Notes: generated from the letters alone by a model not told the origin. A DNA stretch of 32,439 nucleotides from Verrucomicrobiota bacterium (GCA_016871575.1 VHCW01000052.1:1-32439); one strand, 5' to 3'. Positions 16,552-24,821 are shown, counted from the stretch's first letter. Program-made: numbers and translations.

Positions 16552-17646
16552 TCATTCGTCGCCGAAACAGACGCCGAGGGAACGGGCCATGCGGATCGCA
16601 TGCGAGTCGGGTTCGAGCAGGCGCGGCGCTTGGCCGGGGACGCTGAGCGAGACGCTGCCGATGCGGCCTTGTTGGACGCAGACCATCCGGTTGAATTTGT
16701 TTTGTGCGAGCAACTCGACGGCGCTCGTGGCGAATTGCGTGGCGAGATAACGGTCGAAGGGCGACGGTCCGCCGCCGCGCTGGAGGTGGCCGAGAATCGT
16801 GTAACGCGTCTCGATGCCGGTCCTGTCTTCAATCTGCTGGGAGAGCACGGCGGAGATGCCGCCGAGACGAACGGCTTCCGGTGACCCGGCCACTGTCTGG
16901 CGAATGACAACCCCGCCGCCGACCGGCTTGGCGCCTTCGCTGACGACGATGATGCTGAACCGCCGGCCGCGCCGGCAGCGCGCGTGGATGGCTTCGCAAA
17001 TGTTGTCGAGTTGATAGGGGATTTCCGGAATCAGGATCACATCGCCGCCGCCGGCGATGCCGCTGCCCAGCGCCAGCCACCCGGCGGTGCGGCCCATGAC
17101 TTCGAGCAGCATCACGCGATGATGCGAGAAGGCCGTGGTGTGAAGTTTGTCCACAGCCTCGGTCGCCGTGGTCATGGCCGTGTTGTAACCGAACGTCCAT
17201 TCGGTGCCGCGCACGTCATTGTCAATCGTCTTCGGGACGCCGACGATGCGCAGGCCGAGCTTGGACATTTTGTGGCTGCATTGCAGCGTGCCGTCGCCGC
17301 CGACGGCGACCAGCGCATCGAGCTTGAGCTTGCGGTAGTTGCGGACGACGTCGCCGGAGGCGTCGCGGCGTTTGTCGGGGCAGCGGTGATCGTCCACGTA
17401 ATCGAACGGGTTGTCCCGGTTGGTGGTGCCGAGGATGGTGCCGCCCTGCGTGAGGATCCCGGACACGTCGTCCCATTTCAGCCAGCGTCCTGCGCCGGTG
17501 ACAAGGCCGCGAAAGGCATCGTAGAAACCGTACACCTGCCAGCCGTGGGCATGAATGGCGGTCTTGACGATGCCGCGCACGACCGCGTTGAGTCCGGGCG
17601 CGTCGCCGCCGCCCGTGAGGATGCCGATGCGTTGGATGCGTTTCAC
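16552..17646 (-). CDS. pfkA: 6-phosphofructokinase
   Basis: 364 residues from GTG 17646. It phosphorylates fructose 6-phosphate in glycolysis. Motifs: GGGDAPGLNA (12-21), GGDGT (116-120), PKTIDND (138-144) with the catalytic Asp, MGRTAGWLAL and the fructose-phosphate-binding end LGHLQRGGGPSPFD. In place of the Asp of pyrophosphate-dependent enzymes it has Gly in GGDGT, which favours ATP, but it has Lys in PKTIDND where E. coli PfkA has Gly. This Gly/Lys combination marks the 'mixed' group of phosphofructokinases, in which ATP-dependent actinobacterial enzymes fall. ATP as donor is therefore the better guess. The upstream sequence has a weak TTCACT/CACACT pair close to the start. Confidence 0.92.
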   Translation of the reverse strand: MKRIQRIGILTGGGDAPGLNAVVRGIVKTAIHAHGWQVYGFYDAFRGLVTGAGRWLKWDDVSGILTQGGTILGTTNRDNPFDYVDDHRCPDKRRDASGDVVRNYRKLKLDALVAVGGDGTLQCSHKMSKLGLRIVGVPKTIDNDVRGTEWTFGYNTAMTTATEAVDKLHTTAFSHHRVMLLEVMGRTAGWLALGSGIAGGGDVILIPEIPYQLDNICEAIHARCRRGRRFSIIVVSEGAKPVGGGVVIRQTVAGSPEAVRLGGISAVLSQQIEDRTGIETRYTILGHLQRGGGPSPFDRYLATQFATSAVELLAQNKFNRMVCVQQGRIGSVSLSVPGQAPRLLEPDSHAIRMARSLGVCFGDE

Positions 17647-17712
17647 GGGCGCAAGTGTGGCACAGGAACGCCGGCAGTGAAAGCGTTTTCCCGTCGCAGG
17701 AAACCCAGGCGA

Positions 17713-19716
17713 TTACGCGTGTGCCGAAGCTTGACCGGGTTCCGGTGGAGGAAGAAAAACGGCCTCGTCCGCCGTCGCAACACCCTTCGGTTCTTCCGGC
17801 GACGCCGGAGCGGCAGGCGCCGATGTGGAGGGCGGAGAAGCAAGGCGACCGGTCTTGATAATCTCTTCAATCTCCGAGGCGTCGAGTGTTTCGCGTTCCA
17901 ACAGCGCCTCGGCCATCGCCACCAAGCGGTCCCGATGTTGGGTGAGGATTCCCTTCGCCCGGTTGTAGCAGGATTCGATAATGCTGCGGACTTCTTCATC
18001 AATCTCGCGCGATGTCTGTTCGCTGACGTCGCGTCCCTTGAAGAGGTCCCGACCGAGGAACATGTGTTCTTCCCGGTCGCTGACGTTGACCATGCCGATG
18101 CGCTCGCTCATGCCCCATTCGGTCACCATCTTGCGCACGATTGCCGTTGCCTGGCGGATATCGCCGGCGGCGCCGCTCGTGTAATCGCCAAAAATCAGTT
18201 CCTCGGCAATGCGCCCGCCCATGATGCCGGCCAGTTCGTCCAGCAACTGGCTTTTGCTTTCGTGGTACTTGTCTTTTTCCGGAAGCGAAAAGGTGGCGCC
18301 GAGATACATGCCGCGCGGAATGATGGTGACCTTGTGCAACGGCTCGGTGTGTTCTAGCTTGCACATCACCAAAGCGTGTCCCGCTTCGTGGTACGCGGTG
18401 ATCTTCTTGTCTTTCTCATCGAGCACGCGGCTGCGGCGTTCGCGTCCCCACCGCACCTTGTCGCGCGCCTCCTCCAGGTCTTCCATGGCGACCGATTTCT
18501 TGTCGCGGCGCGCGGCCAACAGCGCCGCCTCATTGATGAGATTGGCGAGATCAGCGCCGGAAAAACCGGGGGTGCCGCGGGCGATGACTTTGAAATCCGC
18601 GTTCTTGTCCAGTTTCACGTTCCGCGCGTGAACGAGGAGAATCTCCTCGCGCCCGTTGAGGTCGGGCATATCAATCACAATCTGACGATCAAAACGCCCC
18701 GGCCGCAACAACGCGGGATCAAGAACATCCGGGCGGTTGGTGGCCGCCATGATGATGACGCCTTCTTGCGTGTCGAACCCGTCCATTTCCACGAGGATCG
18801 CGTTGAGGGTCTGCTCCCGCTCGTCGTGGCCGCCGCCGATGCCGCTGAAACGGGAACGGCCGACGGCGTCAATTTCATCTATGAAAATGATGCACGGCGC
18901 GTTGCGTTTGCCCTGCTCGAACATGTCGCGCACCCGGCTCGCGCCGACGCCGACGAACATCTCGACAAAATCGGAGCCGCTGATGGAAAAGAACGGCACG
19001 TCCGCTTCGCCCGCGATGGCTTTTGCCAGCAACGTCTTGCCGGTGCCCGGTGGGCCGACCATGAGCACGCCCTTGGGAATCCGCCCGCCAAGGCGTTGAA
19101 ACTTCTTCGGGTCCTTGAGGAACTGGATGATCTCCTCGACTTCCTCCTTGCCCTCCCTCATGCCGGCGACGTCCTTGAACGTGACCTTGTTGCGCTCGCG
19201 GCTGAGCAGGCGGGCGCGTGACTTGCCGAAACTCATTGCGCCCTTGCCGGCCACTTTCAATTGGCGGATGAACAGGAAATACAACAACACCACAAAGAGA
19301 ATCGGCCCCAGCGACCATGACAGGACCTGCACCCACCACTGGCTGGTTTCCTCAAACGCGATCTGGATATTCCGCGACTTGAGGTATTTGTAAATCTCAT
19401 CGCTGTACTTGGCGCGACTGACAAATTGAACCGCGCCCTTCTTGTCGTCCTCGTATTGGCCCTTGAGTTTGTCGAGCGCGCCGGTGCCGGCTTCGATGAT
19501 GATGCGCTTGACGTGTCCACCATCGATTTTCTCCTCCAACTGGCCGTAGGAAAGCTCCACGACCGGCACGCGCTGTGACTGTTGGTAGCGCCACAGCAAC
19601 GGGAGCACGATCAAGACCACCAGCCAGACCACCAAAATGACACGGTTCGACAGCCCCGGTCCGCCGGACGGGGGCGTGCGTTTCAGCCGCGGAATAAGTG
19701 GAGGTTTTTCTTCCAT
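17713..19716 (-). CDS. ftsH: ATP-dependent zinc metalloprotease FtsH
   Basis: 667 residues. FtsH is a membrane-anchored hexameric AAA+ protease for quality control of membrane and regulatory proteins. Membrane helices at ~26-43 and ~130-150 flank a periplasmic domain. The AAA domain has Walker A GPPGTGKT (221-228), Walker B IIFIDEID (276-283), the pore motif MFVGVG (253-258) and the second region of homology [20 protein letters not shown]. The protease site is HEAGH (443-447) with the third zinc ligand in the following helix (EELIFGD). Length is normal. The C-terminal 45 residues are a Pro/Ala/Ser-rich tail with no recognisable motif. The start ATG lies 18 bases after a good -10 box. Confidence 0.97.
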   Translation of the reverse strand: MEEKPPLIPRLKRTPPSGGPGLSNRVILVVWLVVLIVLPLLWRYQQSQRVPVVELSYGQLEEKIDGGHVKRIIIEAGTGALDKLKGQYEDDKKGAVQFVSRAKYSDEIYKYLKSRNIQIAFEETSQWWVQVLSWSLGPILFVVLLYFLFIRQLKVAGKGAMSFGKSRARLLSRERNKVTFKDVAGMREGKEEVEEIIQFLKDPKKFQRLGGRIPKGVLMVGPPGTGKTLLAKAIAGEADVPFFSISGSDFVEMFVGVGASRVRDMFEQGKRNAPCIIFIDEIDAVGRSRFSGIGGGHDEREQTLNAILVEMDGFDTQEGVIIMAATNRPDVLDPALLRPGRFDRQIVIDMPDLNGREEILLVHARNVKLDKNADFKVIARGTPGFSGADLANLINEAALLAARRDKKSVAMEDLEEARDKVRWGRERRSRVLDEKDKKITAYHEAGHALVMCKLEHTEPLHKVTIIPRGMYLGATFSLPEKDKYHESKSQLLDELAGIMGGRIAEELIFGDYTSGAAGDIRQATAIVRKMVTEWGMSERIGMVNVSDREEHMFLGRDLFKGRDVSEQTSREIDEEVRSIIESCYNRAKGILTQHRDRLVAMAEALLERETLDASEIEEIIKTGRLASPPSTSAPAAPASPEEPKGVATADEAVFLPPPEPGQASAHA

Positions 19717-19734
19717 GACAGAGCGAACGGTCGC

Positions 19735-19763
19735 ACGCTAACACAGCCCCCCCGCCAATGCAA
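19735..19763 (-). promoter_or_regulatory. Promoter of ftsH
   Basis: On the minus strand: TTGCAT (19758-19763), 17 bp, TAGCGT (19735-19740), 18 bases before the ATG. The expected leader is about 11 bases and has no purine-rich ribosome site. The spacer contains a run of seven G. Confidence 0.55.
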
Positions 19764-19802
19764 CCGGTTTGATGGCGCTTTGATGGCGCTGCGGAAAAGT
19801 TG

Positions 19803-19831
19803 TTGACGAGATATGCTTTATGATGTAAAGC
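19803..19831 (+). promoter_or_regulatory. Promoter of the membrane-protein/regulator pair
   Basis: TTGACG (19803-19808), 17 bp, TAAAGC (19826-19831), seven bases before the ATG at 19839. The -10 box is poor (three of six), but it lies inside the operator palindrome, as expected for a repressed promoter. Confidence 0.45.
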
Positions 19832-19836
19832 ATATC
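19810..19836. promoter_or_regulatory. Perfect 11-base-arm palindrome: operator of the winged-helix regulator
   Basis: Arms GATATGCTTTA (19810-19820) and TAAAGCATATC (19826-19836) around TGATG. It covers the spacer and -10 region of the promoter and ends two bases before the start codon. The downstream co-transcribed winged-helix protein is the natural candidate to bind it, as an autorepressor. Confidence 0.65.
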
Positions 19837-19838
19837 CC

Positions 19839-20417
19839 ATGAACACGAACTGGGCCGAAGACAATCTTTCCCTGATACGCACTTTGATGGAACGCGCCTC
19901 CATTTACCGGCGCGCCCTCGCCCCCATCATGATCGCGGCGGGCGTCATTGGCACAACGGCGGCGGTTGCGGGCTTGTCTCTCCGCCTTGATGCGCCAAGC
20001 CAGTTTCTGGCGTGCTGGATCGGCGCGGCTGTGGTGGCGTTGCTTTCAGCCTTTGCGTTGGCACGGCGCGAAGCCATCCGCCTGCGCGAGGCGTTCTGGT
20101 CTCCACCCGCGCGGCGCGTGGGGCTGGCGTTGTTGCCGGTGGCCGTGGCAGGAGTCATCGCTGCGTTTGTTGAGTCTGACCCCGCCCGTCTGGCGGGATG
20201 GTGGCTGTTGATCTATGGCGTTGGCCTGCATGGCGCGGGTTTTTTCATGCCGGGCGGCGTGCGACGGCTGAGTTGGTTTTTTGTTGCTGCCGGTGGTGTC
20301 GCCTTGGGATGGGGCGCTTGCTCGCCCCACGTGATCATGGGGCTTGGCTTTGGCGGCCTGCATTTGGCTTACGGAATCTACCTCTACACCACTCGTTCGA
20401 GGCCAATATCGCTGTGA
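19839..20417 (+). CDS. Membrane protein of unknown function, paired with a regulator
   Basis: 192 residues: a ~25-residue amphipathic N-terminus (NWAEDNLSLIRTLMERASIYR) followed by about six closely spaced membrane helices (near 28-47, 56-75, 92-110, 117-135, 141-158, 162-182) with short loops. The loops hold no obvious catalytic residues. Membrane proteins of this size are often encoded with a small winged-helix regulator in many bacteria, with the regulator controlling both, but a function is not known to me. Its TGA overlaps the GTG of the regulator (GTGA, 20414-20417). Confidence 0.75.
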   Translation: MNTNWAEDNLSLIRTLMERASIYRRALAPIMIAAGVIGTTAAVAGLSLRLDAPSQFLACWIGAAVVALLSAFALARREAIRLREAFWSPPARRVGLALLPVAVAGVIAAFVESDPARLAGWWLLIYGVGLHGAGFFMPGGVRRLSWFFVAAGGVALGWGACSPHVIMGLGFGGLHLAYGIYLYTTRSRPISL

Positions 20418-20722
20418 ACCTGGACGCGTTCCAACAGTTGGACAAGGTCATCCACGAGAAAACGCGCCTTGCCATTGCGTCGCTGCTCGCGGCGTCGCCG
20501 GAACTCTCCTTTACGGAAATCCGCGACAACCTGAACCTGACGGATGGCAATCTTTGCATTCAGCTTCGCACGCTTCAACAGGCGGGATACATTGCCATCA
20601 CGAAAACCTTCGAGAACCGGCGTCCACGCTCAACGTGCGCCTTGACCGCCAAGGGACGACGGGCATTTAGTGATTACATCGGCATTCTGGAGCAGATCGT
20701 CCGCCAGAATCGCCCGAACTAG
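20414..20722 (+). CDS. Winged-helix transcriptional regulator
   Basis: 102 residues starting at GTG 20414. It has an N-terminal helix (FQQLDKVIHEKTRLAIASLL), the helix-turn-helix at ~32-55 (SFTEIRDNLNLTDGNLCIQLRTL), a wing at ~60-78 (YIAITKTFENRRPRSTCALT) and a C-terminal dimerisation helix. This is the pattern of the small 'winged helix DNA-binding' regulators related to MarR/ArsR (HTH_34 type), which lack a separate ligand domain. A longer frame back to 20198 lies inside the preceding gene and is not used. It probably binds the palindrome at 19810-19836 and perhaps the similar one at 20766-20782. No Cys pair for metal sensing is present. Confidence 0.85.
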   Translation: MNLDAFQQLDKVIHEKTRLAIASLLAASPELSFTEIRDNLNLTDGNLCIQLRTLQQAGYIAITKTFENRRPRSTCALTAKGRRAFSDYIGILEQIVRQNRPN

Positions 20723-20765
20723 AGAATACCCATGAATAAACACCACAGCCCCGTCATGGCCATGC

Positions 20766-20782
20766 ACTTTGTAATATAAAGT
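20766..20782. promoter_or_regulatory. Second operator-like palindrome, upstream of ispH
   Basis: 17 bases, ACTTTGT-AATATAAAGT, with seven of eight positions paired. Its central 15 bases match those of the palindrome at 19810-19836 in 12 positions. It ends one base before the ispH ATG and covers the AT-rich stretch TAATAT (20772-20777) where a -10 box would lie. Confidence 0.5.
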
Positions 20783-20783
20783 T

Positions 20784-21647
20784 ATGAAAATCCTGCGCGC
20801 AACGCATCTCGGCTGGTGCTCCGGCGTCCGCAACGCCGTGGCGCTGGTCGCCAACGAAGCCCGGCGCGGTCGCGTCGCCGTGCTGGGCGAGTTGGTCCAC
20901 AATGAAACCGTCAATGCAGCCCTTCGCGCTGCCGGCGTCCAGTTGACCGGCAATCTCGACGCACTCAATGCCGACACCGTCATCGTGACGCCGCACGGCT
21001 TGTCGGACACGAAACTGGCGCGGGTGCGCGAGCGCGTCCCGCGCGTGCTCGACGCGACCTGTCCGCTTGTCCGCCGCGCGCACCGCGCGATGCGTGAACT
21101 GGTCGCTGCCGGGTTTCATCCGGTGGTGATCGGGCAACGCGGACACGTGGAAGTCCGTGGATTGACCGAAGACCTTGCCGAATTCGATGTCGTCCTGACG
21201 AAAGAAGACGTGCGCCTGTTGCCGCCCCGCTGGCGCTATGGCGTCATCGCGCAAACCACGCAGCCCGTCGAACGCGTTCAGCAATTGCTGGATGCCATTC
21301 GACGGCGGTTCGCCGAATCGGAGGTGCGGTTTGTGGACACCGTCTGCCGGCCGACAAAACTGCGGCGGGCCGCGGCCATTGCGTTGGCGCAACACTGCGA
21401 CGCGGTGGTGGTGATTGGCGGCGCGCGAAGCAACAACACCCGCGAGTTGGCGACGACGTGCGCACGGTGTTGCCGGCGCGTCTTCCGCGTCGAGAGCGCC
21501 GGCGAACTGAACGCGTCGTGGTTTGACGATGCGGAAACGATTGGCATCACGGCGGGCACTTCCACGCCGGATGAAGTAATTGAGGCGGTGGAACAATGGT
21601 TGTGGACGCTCGCGGAGGTGAAACATGAGATCCATCAAGCTGCGTAA
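20784..21647 (+). CDS. ispH: 4-hydroxy-3-methylbut-2-enyl diphosphate reductase-like protein
   Basis: 287 residues. IspH (LytB) is the iron-sulfur enzyme of the last step of the MEP isoprenoid pathway. The three cluster-binding cysteines are present: Cys12 in WCSGVRNAV, Cys93 in LDATCPLV, Cys188 in VDTVCRPT. Substrate residues are also there: His39 in LVHNE, His71 in TPHG, His121 and Glu123 in GHVEVRG, the QTT motif (157-159), SNNTREL and ITAGTSTPD near the end. It is shorter than E. coli IspH (316), and the sequence between motifs is divergent, so it may be a second, specialised copy. It overlaps the radical-SAM gene by 23 bases. Confidence 0.83.
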   Translation: MKILRATHLGWCSGVRNAVALVANEARRGRVAVLGELVHNETVNAALRAAGVQLTGNLDALNADTVIVTPHGLSDTKLARVRERVPRVLDATCPLVRRAHRAMRELVAAGFHPVVIGQRGHVEVRGLTEDLAEFDVVLTKEDVRLLPPRWRYGVIAQTTQPVERVQQLLDAIRRRFAESEVRFVDTVCRPTKLRRAAAIALAQHCDAVVVIGGARSNNTRELATTCARCCRRVFRVESAGELNASWFDDAETIGITAGTSTPDEVIEAVEQWLWTLAEVKHEIHQAA

Positions 21648-23148
21648 ACAGATGTTTGAGGCGCCGCCGTTGCCGGCGACGCGAAGCGGTGCGGTGCAAG
21701 AGCGGCTCGCATTGCTGGTGAACCCATTCTATGCAAAGGACGTTCACACGAGCTTTGGAAAGCACGTGTTGACGCCGAGCGTGGCGCTCACCAGTGTCGC
21801 AGCAGCGACACCCAAGGAGTGGTCAGTGCGCTACTGGGACGAGAACTTGTTGCAAGGAACGCCGCCATGCGACCCGGTGCCGCAGGTGGTCGGGATCACC
21901 GTGCACCTGACATTTGCGCGGCGGGCGTTCGAGTTGGCGGACTGGTTTCGCCGGTGCGGCGCCGTGGTGGTGCTCGGCGGAATGCACGTAACGGCTTGTC
22001 CGGACGAGTGCGCGCCGCACGCCGACGCGATTGCGATCGGCAACGGCGTTGTGTTGTGGCCGCAGATTTTGCGCGATGTGGAGGCGGGCACGCTGGCGAA
22101 AGTGTACCGGGCAGACTACACGAACTCGTTTGCGGACGAACCGCCGCCACGACGCGATGTGCTGGACCGGGAAAGTTACCTGACAACGACGAGCCTGATC
22201 GCAACGCGCGGATGCCACAATCGTTGCCGGTTCTGTTACATGGCGACGCAGGGTGTGCGGATGCCGTTGCAAACGCGCGACCCGCAGGCAGTGGCGGCGG
22301 AGTTCGCGGCGGAAGGAAATCCGTACGGCGTGTTCATTGACAACAACCTCGGCTCGCAGCCGGAGTATTTGCGGGCGTTATGCCGGGCATTGCGGCCGCT
22401 GGAGAAAATCTGGAGCGCAGCCGTGAGCCTCGATGTGGCGGACGATCCGTCGGTCGTCCGCGAAATGGCGCTGGCAGGTTGTACGGGCGTATTCGTCGGA
22501 TTTGAAACGCTGAACGACCAGAATCTCGCGGACGCGCGAAAGAAAACGCCACGCTGCGCAGACTATGCGCGGCGGGTGCGGTTGTTTCACGATAATGGCA
22601 TTCAAGTGAACGGCAGCTTTGTATTCGGATTCGACGGCGACGGTTCGGATTGTTTTGCGCGGACGTGCGAGTGGATTGAGGCGCAACGGTTGGAGTGCGC
22701 GACATTTCACATCCTGACGCCGTATCCTGGCACACCGTTATTCGCGCAGTTGGAGGTGGAAGGGCGCTTGTTGCATCGCAACTGGGAGTTGTACGACACG
22801 GGGCATGTGGTATTTCGCCCGAAACGAATGAACGCGGAGCAACTGGCGGAAGGTTATGCGTGGAGTTACCGGCGATTGTTTTCGCACGCATCGGTCTGGC
22901 GGCGGCGCCCGGAGGACTGGCACGCCGTCGCGCCGTATCTGGCGATGAGCTACCTGTACAAGCGGGCCAATTGGCTCTGGCCGGTGCTGATCCGCCAGCG
23001 ATGGACGGGCAGAGCGTGGCGTCCGCTCATCGAAGCGTCGTGTCGCCGGCATTTGCGGCTTCGCCGGCGATTGGCGGGAAGCAAAGTTTGGCTTGATTTG
23101 CCGTCAGAACCGGCGAGAATGCAGCGTGCGCAAGCGGGCGTAGCATAG
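21625..23148 (+). CDS. B12-binding-domain radical SAM protein
   Basis: 507 residues. The N-terminal ~40-160 is a cobalamin-binding-like Rossmann fold (VVGITVHLTFARRAFELADW, VVLGGMHVTACPDE, ADAIAIGNG). The radical SAM domain follows with CHNRCRFC (Cys197-x3-Cys201-x2-Cys204), then GVFIDNN, FVGFETLND and HILTPYPGTPLF. The ~110-residue C-terminal part resembles the DUF4070 region of this family, which includes methylases such as hopanoid methylases and many uncharacterised members. The reaction here is unknown. It has a strong ribosome site, GGAGGTG four bases before the ATG, inside ispH. The last five codons and the TAG stop coincide with the 5' end of the tRNA gene. Confidence 0.85.
   Translation: MRSIKLRKQMFEAPPLPATRSGAVQERLALLVNPFYAKDVHTSFGKHVLTPSVALTSVAAATPKEWSVRYWDENLLQGTPPCDPVPQVVGITVHLTFARRAFELADWFRRCGAVVVLGGMHVTACPDECAPHADAIAIGNGVVLWPQILRDVEAGTLAKVYRADYTNSFADEPPPRRDVLDRESYLTTTSLIATRGCHNRCRFCYMATQGVRMPLQTRDPQAVAAEFAAEGNPYGVFIDNNLGSQPEYLRALCRALRPLEKIWSAAVSLDVADDPSVVREMALAGCTGVFVGFETLNDQNLADARKKTPRCADYARRVRLFHDNGIQVNGSFVFGFDGDGSDCFARTCEWIEAQRLECATFHILTPYPGTPLFAQLEVEGRLLHRNWELYDTGHVVFRPKRMNAEQLAEGYAWSYRRLFSHASVWRRRPEDWHAVAPYLAMSYLYKRANWLWPVLIRQRWTGRAWRPLIEASCRRHLRLRRRLAGSKVWLDLPSEPARMQRAQAGVA
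23093..23120 (+). promoter_or_regulatory. Candidate tRNA promoter inside the radical-SAM gene
   Basis: TTGATT (23093-23098), 16 bp, GAGAAT (23115-23120), 13 bases before the tRNA 5' end. It would give the tRNA its own promoter within coding sequence. Confidence 0.35.
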
Positions 23149-23207
23149 TGGAAATGCACCGGCTTCCCAAGCCGGCGAGGAGGGTTCGATTCCCTTCGCC
23201 CGCTCCA
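23134..23207 (+). tRNA. tRNA-Gly, anticodon CCC
   Basis: 74 bases with encoded CCA. Acceptor GCGGGCG (23134-23140) pairs with CGCCCGC (23197-23203); D stem GCAT/ATGC; anticodon stem CCGGC/GCCGG with loop TTCCCAA, anticodon CCC; T arm with GGTTCGATTCC. It reads GGG codons. Its first 15 bases are shared with the end of the radical-SAM gene, and it converges with the gene that ends at 23216. Confidence 0.95.
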
Positions 23208-23215
23208 CTTTGTTG

Positions 23216-23644
23216 TCAGTTGCGAACGCTGACGGCCAGCACAATCCAGTCGTTGCCCACTTCCGGTCCTTTCACGAGAAGATGGCCGTTTTCAACGATC
23301 TCGACCACGCTCCTCAGCAACAGTGTCTTGCCGGAGTACCATTCAAATTCCAATTTCTGCTGGCGTTTGCCGGATGACTTGGGGGTAACGAAGAGGGAAA
23401 AGTTTTCGCCGAGATCAAGCCGCAGTTTTGCGCCAGCCTTCAGCGGCTGCCGCTGCGCGCCAAGCTGCTGGTAAAACTGGTAGCCAAACTTTTCCTTCAG
23501 CTTGGCGTGAATGTCCGCAAGCGCCGCGTCGGATTTCCCGATTTCATTGGAGGCGCGGATGAGCCGGGCTTCCACGCTCGTTGCCTGCGCTGTCCCTGCG
23601 AACAGAAGCGACAACACCAGTGTCGCGATCCAGCGCATGATCAC
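23216..23644 (-). CDS. Secreted protein of unknown function in the sigma-factor operon
   Basis: 142 residues with a signal peptide (MRWIATLVLSLLFAGTAQA), preceded by two extra residues if the GTG at 23644 is used; ATG at 23638 is the alternative. The mature part is an N-terminal helix (VEARLIRASNEIGKSDAALADIHAKLKEKF) and a beta-rich half (LRLDLGENFSLFVTP, KLEFEWYSGKTLLLRSVVEIVENGHLLVKGP). I do not recognise a family. The GTG overlaps the anti-sigma stop (GTGA), so it is the last gene of the rtcB-sigma-anti-sigma operon; it may be a periplasmic partner of the anti-sigma factor. Confidence 0.7.
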   Translation of the reverse strand: MIMRWIATLVLSLLFAGTAQATSVEARLIRASNEIGKSDAALADIHAKLKEKFGYQFYQQLGAQRQPLKAGAKLRLDLGENFSLFVTPKSSGKRQQKLEFEWYSGKTLLLRSVVEIVENGHLLVKGPEVGNDWIVLAVSVRN

Positions 23645-24180
23645 GTCTCGCTGTTCTCAAAGCGCTGTTTCATCTCATCGAGATCGGCTGTCCATTCGAG
23701 GCCGGACACCCAGATCACCGCGACGTCGGACTCGGCGCCTTTCAAGGGCGTGGCGACCGTGTTCGGAATGACGGTATCTACGCGTTCCACCAGCACGGTG
23801 CCGGGACCGGCGGAATGCGGTTGCTGGAGCATCACGCCGGTGAGCAGCGCGACCATCAGGCCGGAGGTGGCGGTTGCCAAGGCGCCGCGGTGCACCAGCA
23901 GCCAGTCGGCCAAGGACAGGCGCGGGACGGGAATGAACACGGTCTGCGGTTCGCGCGTGGTGATGTCGCGCTTCACTTTCGACCAGAAAAAATCAGCCGA
24001 ATCGCTCATCTCGATGATGGGCGGACACGCGGCAAGCGTTTGGCGCACGCGTTCGACCCGTTGGAGTTCAGCGGCGCATTGCGGGCAATGCCGCACGTGC
24101 CGTTGGGCGAGCCACCGGGACAATCCTTTCAGTTCGCCGTCGGCCAGCGCGCTGAGTCGTTCTGTGTTGTGCTGTTTCAT
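23641..24180 (-). CDS. Zinc-finger anti-sigma factor
   Basis: 179 residues. The N-terminal domain has the ZAS motif His28-x3-Cys32-x2-Cys35 in RHVRHCPQCAAEL, found in cytoplasmic domains of anti-sigma factors that hold ECF sigma factors. One membrane helix follows (~100-120, around LATATSGLMVALLTGVML), then a periplasmic tail of ~55 residues with the sequence VIWVSGLEW, conserved-looking for this family. Start is ATG 24180, overlapping the sigma stop by four bases; an upstream in-frame start at 24255 lies within the sigma gene and is not used. Confidence 0.85.
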   Translation of the reverse strand: MKQHNTERLSALADGELKGLSRWLAQRHVRHCPQCAAELQRVERVRQTLAACPPIIEMSDSADFFWSKVKRDITTREPQTVFIPVPRLSLADWLLVHRGALATATSGLMVALLTGVMLQQPHSAGPGTVLVERVDTVIPNTVATPLKGAESDVAVIWVSGLEWTADLDEMKQRFENSET

Positions 24181-24821
24181 AAAACCTTTTGTAATAATTT
24201 CTGCAAATGTTTGCGGGCGTAGTGAAGCCTCGACATCACCGTGCCCATCGAGCATCCGACCGCTTTGGCGATCGCCGCGTAATCCAACCCGTCAAACTCC
24301 CGGAGCTGGACCACAAGGCGATGTTCGGGCGAGAGCTTTTCGAGCGCCGCCTCGATAAATTCGCGCAATTCCCGCCGACGGACCTCATCGGTCGGCAACG
24401 GCTGGTTCGAGGGCGGGATCTCGACGTCGGCATCGGCGTCGGGATCCATGGCTTCCTCGAACTCCACCGTCGGCCGGCGGTCGCGCCGGCGGACGTGGTC
24501 AATGCACAGGTTGGTGGTGATGCGGTACAGCCACGTGTAAAACGAGGCGTTCTTCTTGAACCCGCGTATCGCCTGCCAACCCTTGACAAATGTTTCCTGA
24601 GAAAGATCTGTTGCGTCCTGTTCGTTCCTCACCATGCCGAGTGCCAGGGCATACACGCGGTGTCGGTATCGGTTGACGAGCTCGCCATAGGCTTCCATTC
24701 GCCCCCGCTGGCATCGCTCGACCAGCTCCCGATCACTCAACTCGGTGAGAACTTCTCGGTTCGCTTGCTTCGACGCTGCGTTCCCTTGATTATTCAACAC
24801 CGCTGTTTGTCGCGCGCGCAT
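24177..24821 (-). CDS. ECF RNA polymerase sigma factor
   Basis: 214 residues. Region 2 has the usual DLSQETFVKGWQ and FYTWLYRITTNLCIDHVRRR (promoter melting and -10 recognition), region 4 has LSPEHRLVVQLREFDGLDYAAIAKAVGCSMGTVMSRLHYAR (helix-turn-helix for the -35 box). The acidic linker (DPDADADVEIPP) separates the two, and the ~24-residue N-terminus is an extension. It probably activates an envelope or stress regulon when released by the anti-sigma factor encoded next. The ATG at 24821 overlaps the rtcB stop by one base (TGATG), so the frame extending back into rtcB is ruled out as the start. Confidence 0.92.
   Translation of the reverse strand: MRARQTAVLNNQGNAASKQANREVLTELSDRELVERCQRGRMEAYGELVNRYRHRVYALALGMVRNEQDATDLSQETFVKGWQAIRGFKKNASFYTWLYRITTNLCIDHVRRRDRRPTVEFEEAMDPDADADVEIPPSNQPLPTDEVRRRELREFIEAALEKLSPEHRLVVQLREFDGLDYAAIAKAVGCSMGTVMSRLHYARKHLQKLLQKVL

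Noticed and set aside
16984-18357. 457-codon plus-strand frame opposite phosphofructokinase and FtsH
   Set aside because: It spans the antisense of two clear genes and the gap between them; no motif or promoter.
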